From Burkholderia pyrrocinia (GTDB lineage Bacteria > Pseudomonadota > Gammaproteobacteria > Burkholderiales > Burkholderiaceae), in assembly GCF_022809715.1 (NCBI RefSeq), contig NZ_CP094461.1, positions 248,001-312,000 of the forward strand: 64,000 bases of DNA, given 5' to 3'. Shown here piece after piece: positions 44,961-53,600 of this stretch; position 1 is the stretch's first letter; each line of letters opens with the position of its first letter. Below the pieces are notes generated by a model. The model ran no database searches. It had not been told where the DNA came from and saw nothing but the letters and a program-made list of their open reading frames with translations. Made by a program: the position numbers and the translations under genes.

Positions 44961-45875
44961 ATGGAAATCAAATGGATCGAGGATTTCATCGCCCTCGCTC
45001 AATACCAGAGCTTTTCCCGGGCGGCGGAGTTCCGCAACGTCACGCAATCGGGTTTCAGCCGCCGGATCCAGTCGCTCGAACAGTGGATCGGCGCCGAACT
45101 GATCGACCGCAGCAGCTTTCCGCCCGTGCTGACGCCGGCCGGACGACTGTTTCGCGAGACGGCGGAAGATGTGCTCGGCCGGTTGTTCGACACCCGGGCG
45201 ATTATCCGCACCGAGCAGCGAATCGCCGGCAAGAGCCTGCAGATCGCAGCGGGTCACACGATCGCGCTGAGTTTCCTGCCGGCGTGGCTCAAGGCGCTTG
45301 CGCCGCATTTCGGCGAGGTGCGGGCACGCGTCATTCCCACGAACGTCCATGATTCGATCCTGATGCTCGTCAACGGAAACTGCGAGCTGATGTTTGCCTA
45401 TCACCATCCCGAGCTTCCGCTCCATCTCGACCCGGTCAGGTACGAGCATCTGACCGTCGGCCTTGACACCTTGATGCCGGCCTGCAGGCCCAACCGCCGA
45501 TCGGCGCCCGCGTTTCGCCTTCCCGGCACGAAACAGCATCCGTTGCCGCTTATTTCATATACGGAAACCAGCTACTTCGGGCGGTGTCTCGCGTTGCTGC
45601 TCGGTCGCGCACCGGAGGCGCCGGCATTGCAGCTGCACTACGAGTCCGACATGGCCGAAGTGCTGAAAAAGCTCGTGATGGAAGGCGAGGGCGTGGCATG
45701 GCTGCCGAAGAGCGCAATCGCCGCCGAACTCGCGGCCGGCGAGCTCCTGCCGGCCGGGCCGGCTGCATGGAACCTCGAAGTCGAGCTGCGGGTATATCGC
45801 GACGCGTCCAATCGCAGCGAGTTCCTGGAGACGCTCTGGCAGCATCTGCGCGCCGCCGCTGCCGCGCCGGGCTAG
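44961..45875 (+). CDS. LysR-family transcriptional regulator
   Basis: 304 residues from the ATG at 44961, with AAGG six bases before it. HTH at about 5-60 (FIALAQYQSFSRAAEFRNVT, then GFSRRIQSLEQWIG), and a type 2 periplasmic-binding sensor domain (about 90-300) with LQIAAGHTIALSFLPAWL and GEGVAWLPKSAI. The gene lies 186 bases upstream of, and on the same strand as, the symporter and racemase genes. Unlike the usual LysR arrangement it is not divergent. It probably activates that pair in response to an amino acid or dicarboxylate. Confidence 0.92.
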   Translation: MEIKWIEDFIALAQYQSFSRAAEFRNVTQSGFSRRIQSLEQWIGAELIDRSSFPPVLTPAGRLFRETAEDVLGRLFDTRAIIRTEQRIAGKSLQIAAGHTIALSFLPAWLKALAPHFGEVRARVIPTNVHDSILMLVNGNCELMFAYHHPELPLHLDPVRYEHLTVGLDTLMPACRPNRRSAPAFRLPGTKQHPLPLISYTETSYFGRCLALLLGRAPEAPALQLHYESDMAEVLKKLVMEGEGVAWLPKSAIAAELAAGELLPAGPAAWNLEVELRVYRDASNRSEFLETLWQHLRAAAAAPG

Positions 45876-46061
45876 GGTTTTCCCGCCTTATGCGGCGCTC
45901 GCATACCGCCATGATGGACCGGCATCACGGTTTTATTGACCCTCCCTACCATTCGTTCCAACGGCAAATGTGACGCGCGGACAGCGTCGCCTGCGCTCAT
46001 TCCAGCGCCCGACAGCCGCCTTCCGGCGGCCGGGCCGGGCGCCACCCAAGGACGGATGGAC

Positions 46062-47336
46062 ATGAAAAATCGCCTTACCCTAAGCATCGCAGTCGGCATG
46101 ATCCTCGGCGTCGTCGCCGGCTATGCGTGTCACACGGGCATCTCGGACCCGGGCACGCTCAAGACGATTGCCGGCTATTTCTCGATCGTGACGGACATCT
46201 TCCTGCGACTGATCAAGATGATCATCGCGCCGCTGGTGTTCGTCACGCTCGTCTCCGGCCTCGCGGGAATGGACAGCGGCGAAGACGTCGGGCGCATCGG
46301 CCTTCGCTCGATCGGGTGGTTCGTCTGCGCATCGCTCATTTCGTTGAGCCTCGGCCTGGTCATGGCCAATGCGCTGCAGCCGGGAGCCGGCCTGAAGCTC
46401 ACGGAGACCGCGGGCGAGGTCAATGTCGGCCTGAATACGGCCGCGCTGAACGCCAGGGACGTGATCACGCACGCGTTCCCGACCAGCCTGCTCGATGCGA
46501 TGGCGCGCAACGACATCCTGCAGATTCTCGTTTTTTCCGTCTTTCTCGGCATCGCGCTGAGCGCACTGAAGAGCGACAAGCGTGTCGGCATCGTCATCCA
46601 GTCGATCGACGGCATGGTGCCCGTGATGCTGCGCCTGACGAACTACGTGATGCGCGCGGCGCCGCTCGGCGTCTTCGGTGCCATCGCTTCGTCGGTCACG
46701 CTGCGCGGGCTCGATGTGATCTACACGTACGGAAAGCTGATCGGCTCGTTCTATCTCGGGCTGCTCATCCTGTGGATGATCCTGATCGGCGTCGGTTATG
46801 CATTCCTCGGGCGGCGCGTCGGGGGCCTGCTGAAGGCCGTGCGCGAACCCGCGTTGATCGCGTTCTCGACCGCGAGCAGCGAGGCGGCCTATCCGCGCCT
46901 GACCGAGCAGCTGGAGAAGTTCGGCGTCGACAAGAAGGTGGTCGGCTTCACGCTTCCGTTGGGTTACGCGTTCAACCTGGACGGTTCGATGATGTATCAG
47001 GCGTTTGCGGCGATCTTCATCGCGCAGGCGTTCGGCGTGAACATGCCGCTGTCGCAGCAGATAGCCATGTTGCTGATCCTCATGCTGAGCAGCAAGGGCA
47101 TGGCAAGCGTGCCGCGCGGATCGGTGGTCGTCGTCGCTGCCGTCGCGCCGATGTTCCATCTGCCGGCCGCCGGCGTGGCCATGGTCCTCGCGATCGATCA
47201 GATTCTCGACATGGGCCGCACGATGACGAACGTCATCGGCAACAGCGTCGCGACGGCCGTGATCGCGAAGTGGGAAGGCGGGCGGGTGGCGAAGTCGAAC
47301 CGTGCCGCGTTCGACCGGCCGGAGCTGAACGCATGA
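46062..47336 (+). CDS. Dicarboxylate/amino acid:cation symporter (DAACS, GltP/DctA-like)
   Basis: 424 residues from the ATG at 46062, where AAGGA has a spacing of nine; an ATG at 46056 is too close to it. Eight transmembrane segments and two re-entrant hairpins are expected. Family signatures are the AFSTASSEAAYPR serine-rich hairpin, FTLPLGYAFNLDGSMMY, SSKGMASVPRGS, and MGRTMTNVIGNSVAT with the Asp/Asn substrate and sodium site. It imports aspartate, glutamate or a C4 dicarboxylate with protons or sodium. The stop overlaps the racemase start (ATGA), which points to amino-acid use, likely of D- or L-Asp/Glu. Confidence 0.94.
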   Translation: MKNRLTLSIAVGMILGVVAGYACHTGISDPGTLKTIAGYFSIVTDIFLRLIKMIIAPLVFVTLVSGLAGMDSGEDVGRIGLRSIGWFVCASLISLSLGLVMANALQPGAGLKLTETAGEVNVGLNTAALNARDVITHAFPTSLLDAMARNDILQILVFSVFLGIALSALKSDKRVGIVIQSIDGMVPVMLRLTNYVMRAAPLGVFGAIASSVTLRGLDVIYTYGKLIGSFYLGLLILWMILIGVGYAFLGRRVGGLLKAVREPALIAFSTASSEAAYPRLTEQLEKFGVDKKVVGFTLPLGYAFNLDGSMMYQAFAAIFIAQAFGVNMPLSQQIAMLLILMLSSKGMASVPRGSVVVVAAVAPMFHLPAAGVAMVLAIDQILDMGRTMTNVIGNSVATAVIAKWEGGRVAKSNRAAFDRPELNA

Positions 47337-48793
47337 AGCGCGTGGAAATCGCGGATACGCGGCGGAAATTCGGTGTGGTCGGCGGTCTTGGGCCGCTGGG
47401 AAGCGCCGACGTTTTCTTCAAGCTGGTGAAGGCAACGCCCGCGTCGTCCGACGAAGAACACATCGACCTGATCTTCGAGCAATATCCGTTCAGGGGTTCG
47501 GGTTCGGGCAGCGCAGCGACGACCGAGCGCAAGCTCTATGTCTTCGACATGATCCGTGCGTTCGAGAAGCGCGGCGTGACGACGGTGGTGCTGCCGTGCT
47601 TTCTGAGCCACACCTTCATCGACGAACTGAAGGCGAATACGCGCCTGCCGATCGTGGATATCGTGGAAGCCGTCCGCAGCCACGTGCAGCGGAAGTACCC
47701 TGGCGCCACGCGTATCGGTGTGCTGGCTTCGGACCATGTGCGGGCCAACGGACTGTTCGACCGGTACTTCCCGTCGCCTCAGTTCGAAATCGTCCATCCG
47801 CGGCCGCGCGGCGATATCGATCTCGTCACCGAAGCGATCTACGGGCCGGACGGCATCAAGCGCGGCAATCTTCGCGGCAGGCCGATCGAACTGCTGCGCG
47901 ACGCATGCGAGGATCTGGCGGATCAAGGGGCCCAGGTCATCGTTCCCGGGCTGACGGAGATCGCGCTCGTCGCCGACGAAATCGGCCCTCGGCGGGTACC
48001 GCTGATCGACTCCAATCTCGCGTATGCGCAGTACGTCGTTTCGGCACGGTGCGACTCCCGCGCATCGACGTTCAAGATCGGTGTCGTCGGCGGCGTCGGG
48101 CCGGCCGCGACGGTGGACTTCCTGCACAAGATCGTTCGCAACACGCCGGCTTCGCGCGACCAGGATCACATCAAGCTGCTGGTCGAACAGAATCCGCAGA
48201 TTCCCGATCGGACGGAGAACCTCGTCGATGCCGGTACGGATCCCACGATCTCCCTGTATGCGACGTGCAAGAAGCTCGAGGACGGCGATGCGGACATCAT
48301 CGCGATCCCGTGCAATACCGCGCATGCTTTTGTCGAGCGGATTCAACCGTACCTCGGCATCCCGATCGTGAACATGCTGACCGTCACCGTCGCTCATCTG
48401 CGCGACGCGTATCCGCGGCTGCGCGATGTCGGCGTGCTGGCAACGTCGGGCACGATCGAAAGCGGCGTGTACAAAAAAGCGCTCGAATCGCACGGGCTCA
48501 GACAGGTTGCGCCGGCGCCGGCGTTGCAGGCACGCGTGATGGAAGCGATCTACGGAAAGCACGGCGTCAAGGCCGGCTTCACGACCGGGCAGTGCGAAGA
48601 GGATATCGGCGCCGCGGTCGACGCGCTGATCGCCGAGGGCGTCGACGTGATCGTCCTCGGGTGCACGGAGCTGCCTATCCTTCTTCCGGGCGGCGAATAC
48701 ACCGCGCGGAACGGCGCGCGGGCGACGCTGATCGATCCGACCGAGGTTCTCGCGCGCCGATGCGTTGCGTATGCGACGGCTCCCGGCGATTGA
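47333..48793 (+). CDS. Fused double-domain aspartate/glutamate racemase family protein
   Basis: 486 residues, about twice the usual ~235. Residues 12-240 and 247-480 are two Asp/Glu racemase domains, each starting with GVVGG-x-GP. The C-terminal domain keeps both catalytic cysteines, Cys327 in IPCNTA and Cys444 in LGCTEL. The N-terminal domain keeps Cys89 in LPCF but has Gly206 (IVPGLTEI) where the second cysteine should be, so it is probably not a normal racemase. Both ATG and reading frame are clear and the start overlaps the symporter stop. The second domain should interconvert D- and L-Asp or Glu by a two-base mechanism; the first may bind ligand, regulate, or act as a one-base enzyme. 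Confidence 0.9.
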   Translation: MKRVEIADTRRKFGVVGGLGPLGSADVFFKLVKATPASSDEEHIDLIFEQYPFRGSGSGSAATTERKLYVFDMIRAFEKRGVTTVVLPCFLSHTFIDELKANTRLPIVDIVEAVRSHVQRKYPGATRIGVLASDHVRANGLFDRYFPSPQFEIVHPRPRGDIDLVTEAIYGPDGIKRGNLRGRPIELLRDACEDLADQGAQVIVPGLTEIALVADEIGPRRVPLIDSNLAYAQYVVSARCDSRASTFKIGVVGGVGPAATVDFLHKIVRNTPASRDQDHIKLLVEQNPQIPDRTENLVDAGTDPTISLYATCKKLEDGDADIIAIPCNTAHAFVERIQPYLGIPIVNMLTVTVAHLRDAYPRLRDVGVLATSGTIESGVYKKALESHGLRQVAPAPALQARVMEAIYGKHGVKAGFTTGQCEEDIGAAVDALIAEGVDVIVLGCTELPILLPGGEYTARNGARATLIDPTEVLARRCVAYATAPGD

Positions 48794-48816
48794 AGCGGCT
48801 TCCCGTCGACCGCGCT

Positions 48817-49560
48817 TCAGCGCGCGCTGTCGATGATCGCGCCGCCGTCCGGCGTGAGGCTGTATCCGGTCAGAAACCGTGCATCCCTGCTTGCGAGGAA
48901 CAGGACGACAGGCGCGATGTCGTCGTCCGGCGTGCCGAAGCGGCCGAGCGGGTTGGTCGGCGGCGGCACGTCGGCGTCCGCGCCCCACGTCTGCGCCAGC
49001 GGCAGGACGTTGTTGACCGTGATCCCGTCGGCGGCCCATTCGCGTGCGGCGGTTCTCGTCAGCGCGCGCACCGCTTCCTTCGCCATGTTGTACGGACCGT
49101 ACCCCGCCAGCCCCATGACGCCGGCCATGGACCCGAAATTGATCACGCGTCCTTCGCCGCTCGCTTTCAGGTGCGGATAGGCCGCCTGCATCATCCTCAG
49201 GTATGCGATCGGCCCGAGTTCGAAGTTTCGCTGCAGTTGCTCGACCGGCAGATCGACGATCGACGAGAACGGTGCCGATGGATCGAAGGCGTTGTTGACG
49301 AGGATGTCGATGCCGCCGCAGGTCGTGGCGATCTTTTCGACGGTTGCGTTGATCTGGTCCGCGTTGCCGAGATCGCAAGGCACGCCGAGCGCGTTGCCGC
49401 CGGCTGCCTCGATGTCGGCCACCACCGCGTCGACGTTGGCGGGGGTGAGCGAAACGACCGCTACCGTCGCGCCCTCGGCAGCGAATCGTTTCGCGGTGGC
49501 GCGTCCGATGCCTCGGCCGGCGCCCGTTACGATGGCAATTTTCCCGTTGAGTCGGGCCAT
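48817..49560 (-). CDS. Short-chain dehydrogenase/reductase (SDR)
   Basis: 247 residues, the usual classical SDR size. NAD(P) motif TGAGRGIG (12-19), NNAF at 89-92 (usually NNAG), and the catalytic set Ser144, Tyr157 and Lys161 (YNMAK). LSxxN-type proline-glycine features follow. The substrate is unknown. It is convergent with the racemase gene and followed upstream by the DoxX-like gene on the same strand, 11 bases away, so the two are probably co-transcribed and controlled by the divergent HxlR regulator. Confidence 0.92.
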   Translation of the reverse strand: MARLNGKIAIVTGAGRGIGRATAKRFAAEGATVAVVSLTPANVDAVVADIEAAGGNALGVPCDLGNADQINATVEKIATTCGGIDILVNNAFDPSAPFSSIVDLPVEQLQRNFELGPIAYLRMMQAAYPHLKASGEGRVINFGSMAGVMGLAGYGPYNMAKEAVRALTRTAAREWAADGITVNNVLPLAQTWGADADVPPPTNPLGRFGTPDDDIAPVVLFLASRDARFLTGYSLTPDGGAIIDSAR

Positions 49561-49571
49561 GGCGTGCTCCT

Positions 49572-49979
49572 TCAGTCGATGGTTGCGTGATGTGTCGTCG
49601 CGAGCGCGCCGTACGGCGACGGGATGTCGCGCGCCGCGTTTTGCGTGGTGAACGACACGACGAGACAGACGAGGCCGATTGCGGCCGGCAGCGCGCCGCG
49701 CGGCTGGCGCACACCGATGTGCGCGAGGGCCGAAAGCAGCAGGTGATAGAACACGCCGGCGTAGGCGAGATCGCTGAGCGGCACGCCGACGCGCGTCAGG
49801 ATTGCCGCCACGGCGAGCAGCTTCGCGATGGTCAGGATCGAAACGAGATACGCGGGATAGCCGAAGCCGGCGAGGCTCTTGCGAACCCGGTTACTCTTGG
49901 CGATGTACAGCGTCGCGGACGCCAGATAGAGCAGCGACAGTAATGCGGTACTGATCCAGTATGCGTAGGTTTCAATCAT
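49572..49979 (-). CDS. DoxX-like small membrane protein
   Basis: 135 residues with four predicted transmembrane segments (about 7-26, 46-65, 72-90, 98-115). The pattern ISTALLSLLYLASATLYIAKS and the FGYPAYLVSILTIAKLLAVAAI segment are typical of the DoxX_2 family, small inner-membrane proteins often paired with redox or stress genes. Function unknown. First gene of a unit with the SDR and divergent from the HxlR regulator. Confidence 0.87.
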   Translation of the reverse strand: MIETYAYWISTALLSLLYLASATLYIAKSNRVRKSLAGFGYPAYLVSILTIAKLLAVAAILTRVGVPLSDLAYAGVFYHLLLSALAHIGVRQPRGALPAAIGLVCLVVSFTTQNAARDIPSPYGALATTHHATID

Positions 49980-50012
49980 TTACTACGGGTTCCTTAAGTT
50001 TTTCGGTGTCGA

Positions 50013-50023
50013 CTTGACTCAAG
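50013..50023. promoter_or_regulatory. Possible HxlR operator CTTGACTCAAG
   Basis: An 11-base palindrome with five-base arms in the 96-bp gap between the divergent DoxX and HxlR genes. The location fits an autoregulated operator for the HxlR protein, but the motif is short. Confidence 0.4.
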
Positions 50024-50075
50024 AATGTCGTCTAAGATGAAAGCATGCAAGTAGGATGATTTTCTGTCTGTTGGT

Positions 50076-50471
50076 ATGGAAAAGATGACTAATGACGCCG
50101 ATGAAGTGAACATGCACGACGAAATGCGACGCGCATTTTCGTTGCTGTCGGGCAAGTGGAAACTGGAGATCATGTGGCTGCTCAACCAGCGCGTCTATCG
50201 CTTTGGAGAACTACGAAAGGCGATTCCGGGCATCACCCAGCACATGCTGACGGCGCAGCTGCGGGAGCTCGAGGCGGACGGCCTGATCACCCGCACGGTT
50301 TTCGCGGAAGTGCCGCCGCGCGTCGAATACGCGATCACCGCGAAGGCGCGCGGTCTCGGGCCGACGATGGAAGCGCTGGCAGCGTGGTGGAACGAGTACG
50401 GGCGCAGCGTACCGGTCAGGCAGGCAACGCGCGGACGCAAGCCCGACGCGATCAAGCCGAAGCCGGAATGA
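50076..50471 (+). CDS. HxlR-family winged-helix regulator
   Basis: 131 residues. The winged helix (about 20-110) shows MRRAFSLLSGKWKLEIMWLL, RFGELRKAIPGITQHMLTAQ, LRELEADGLITRTVF and the RVEYAIT wing, all typical of HxlR/YodB-like regulators that sense aldehydes or quinones. The usual N-terminal redox cysteine is absent; there is no Cys in the protein, so a thiol switch is unlikely. Divergent from the DoxX and SDR genes, which are its probable targets. Confidence 0.92.
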   Translation: MEKMTNDADEVNMHDEMRRAFSLLSGKWKLEIMWLLNQRVYRFGELRKAIPGITQHMLTAQLRELEADGLITRTVFAEVPPRVEYAITAKARGLGPTMEALAAWWNEYGRSVPVRQATRGRKPDAIKPKPE

Positions 50472-50511
50472 CCGGACGCGTTGCCGGGGTATCCGCGCCG
50501 GCAATGGAAAA

Positions 50512-50527
50512 CTGTATGAATATACAG
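50512..50527. promoter_or_regulatory. LexA (SOS) box upstream of tandem uvrA
   Basis: CTGTATGAATATACAG is a perfect match to the CTG-N10-CAG SOS box, with symmetric CTGT and ACAG arms. A TATAGT that could serve as -10 directly follows it (50528-50533). It lies 128 bases upstream of the UvrA start, and no other gene is between them. Confidence 0.8.
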
Positions 50528-50548
50528 TATAGTAGCCGTCGAAATCGA

Positions 50549-50574
50549 GCCGCCCAGGTGCGACCCTGGGCGGC
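50549..50574 (+). other. Perfect hairpin in the uvrA leader
   Basis: GCCGCCCAGG (50549-50558) and CCTGGGCGGC (50565-50574) form ten pairs around a six-base loop, located between the SOS box and the TTG start. It could be a leader attenuator, a stabilising structure or the terminator of a short SOS-induced RNA. No T-run follows. Confidence 0.6.
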
Positions 50575-50655
50575 GCGTGCGCCGCGCCTGCGGGCATCCG
50601 CCGCAGCGTTCCGGCACCGTGAACTCTGGCTAACTCATTCAGACGGGCAGGCAAA

Positions 50656-53600
50656 TTGTCATCCAGCAATCTGATCCGCATTCGCGGAGCACGTCAGCAC
50701 AACCTCAAGAATATCGATCTCGACCTGCGCACCGGCGAAATGACGGTCGTCACCGGCCCGTCGGGCTCCGGCAAGTCGAGTCTCGTGTTCGACACGCTGT
50801 ACGCGGAAGGCCAGCGGCGCTATGTCGAAACCTTCAGCGCGTACGCGCGGCAGTTCCTCGACCGGATGGACCGCCCGCAGGTCGATCGCGTCGACGGCGT
50901 GCCGCCCGCGATCGCGATCGACCAGACCAACCCGGTGCGCAGCTCGCGTTCGACCGTCGGCACGATGACCGAGCTGAACGATCACCTGAAGCTGCTGTAC
51001 GCGCGCGCGGCCGAGCTGTTCGACCGCAAGACCGCGCGGCGGGTGCGGCACGACACGCCGGAGACGATCTACGCGGAGCTCGTCGCGCGCACGCAGGCGG
51101 ACGATCCGCGCGTTGTCGTCACGTTCCCGGTCGAGCTGCCGGAAACGGTGACTGACGAAGAAGTCACGCAGTGGCTGCCCGCGAGCGGCTATACGCGCGT
51201 GCAGGCGCAGCGCGAAGTCGCGTCGCCCACCGGGCCGCGCAAGGTGCTCGACGTGGTGGCCGACCGCTTCCGCGTGCAGCAGGCCGACAAGGTGCGCGTC
51301 GTCGAGGCGATCGAGGCGTCGCTGAAGCGCGGCGGCGGGCGCGTGAACGTCTACGTGCTCGCGGCTGAGCCGGAAAACGCTGGCGGCACGGCGGCGGAGC
51401 CGCAGGTGTGGCGCTTCTCCACCGGGCTCCATGATCCCGACAGCGACCTGCGCTATGCGGAGCCGCAGGCGGCGCTGTTCTCGTTCAACTCGGCCTATGG
51501 CGCGTGCGAAACCTGCCGCGGCTTCGGCCGCGTGATCGGTGTCGATCTCGGCCTCGTGATTCCCGACGCGCGCAAGACGCTGCGCGGCGGCGCGATCAAG
51601 CCGATGCAGACGCCCGCATGGAAGGAGTGCCAGGACGACCTGATGCGCTACGCGGCGAAGGCCGACATCCGGCGCGATGTGCCGTGGGCCGAGCTGACGG
51701 ACGCCGAGCGCGACTGGGTCGTCAACGGTTCGCCGGACTGGAACGGCAAGTGGCAGAGCCAGTGGTACGGCGTGAAGCGCTTCTTCGGTTACCTCGAATC
51801 GAAAGCGTACAAGATGCATATCCGCGTGCTGCTGTCGAAATACCGCAGCTACACGCCGTGCGACGTGTGCGGCGGCGCGCGCCTGAAGACGGAATCGCTG
51901 CAATGGCGGCTCGGCTCGAAAGAGAACGCCGACGGCGTGCTCGCGCCGGCCGGCCGTTTCATGCCGCGCGGCGTCGACTGGAGCCGCGCGCAGCTCGAAG
52001 CGCTGCCGGGCCTGACCGTGCACGACCTGATGCTGCTGCCGATCGAGCGCATCCGCCGCTTCTTCGACGACATCAACCTGCCGAGCGCGCTGCTCGACGA
52101 TGCGCTGAAGCTGCTGCTGGCCGAAGTGCGCACGCGCCTGAAATACCTGTGCGACGTGGGGCTCGGCTACCTGACGCTCGACCGGCAGAGCCGCACGCTG
52201 TCGGGCGGCGAGGTGCAGCGGATCAACCTGACGACGGCGCTCGGCACGTCGCTCACGAAAACCCTGTTCGTGCTCGACGAACCGAGCATCGGGCTGCATC
52301 CGCGCGATCTCACGCGGATCGTCGAGGCGATGCAGCGGCTGCGCGACGCGGGCAATACGCTGGTCGTCGTCGAGCACGATCCGTCGGTGATGCTCGCGGC
52401 GGACCGGCTGATCGACATGGGTCCCGGCCCGGGCGAGCGCGGCGGCACGATCGTCTACGACGGCACGCCGGGCGACATCCGTTCGGCGCACACGCTGACG
52501 GGCGAATACCTCGGCGGCCGCAAGCATGTCGCGCATGCGTCGAACTGGGCGCGCCGGCTGGTCGACGCGGATACGCCGCGCATCGTGCTCGACGGCGCGA
52601 GCGAACACAACCTGCGCGACGTGACGGTCGAGATTCCGCTGCAGCGGCTCGTGTGCGTGACCGGCGTGTCGGGTTCCGGCAAATCCACGCTGCTGCAGGA
52701 CGTGCTTTATCCGGCGATGGCGCGGCACCACGGCAAGGCGACCGAGTCGCCGGGCGCGTACCGCAGCCTGACAGGCGCCGACCAGGTGGGCGACGTCGTG
52801 TTCGTCGACCAGTCGCCGATCGGCAAGACCACGCGTTCGAACCCGGCGAGTTATGTCGGCGCGTTCGACGAGATCCGCAAGCTGTTCGCGAAGGCGCCGC
52901 TCGCATTGCAGCGCGGCTACGGCGCCGGCACGTTCAGCTTCAACTCGGGCGACGGCCGTTGCCCGACCTGCGGCGGCTCGGGCTTCGAGCACATCGAGAT
53001 GCAGTTCCTGAGCGACGTGTATCTGCGTTGCCCGGACTGCGACGGCAGCCGCTACCGCGCCGAGATTCTCGAAGTGCGCATCGAGCGCGATGGCCGCGCG
53101 CTGAGCATCGCCGACGTGCTCGACCTGACCGTCAGCGAAGCGGCCGCGTTTTTTGCGGCCGACGCCGAGGTGCTGCGCGTGCTGCAGCCGATCGTCGACG
53201 TCGGGCTCGAATACGTGAAGCTCGGCCAGCCGGTGCCGACGCTGTCGGGCGGCGAGGCGCAGCGCCTGAAACTGGCCGGCTTCCTTGCCGAATCCGCGGC
53301 GGCGGTCAACGGCCGCCGGGTCGTCACGGAAGAGGCACGTGTCGCGCGTGTGAAGTTGTTCATGTTCGACGAGCCGACCACCGGGCTGCACTTCGACGAC
53401 ATCGCGAAGCTGATGCAGGCGTTCGGCAAGCTGCTCGCGGCCGGCCATTCGCTGATCGTGATCGAACACAACCTCGACGTGATCCGCGCGGCCGACTGGC
53501 TGATCGATCTCGGCCCGGAAGGCGGCGACGGCGGCGGCCTCGTGCTGTGCGCGGGCACGCCCGACGACGTGAAGGCCTGCGCCGAATCGCATACCGGCGT

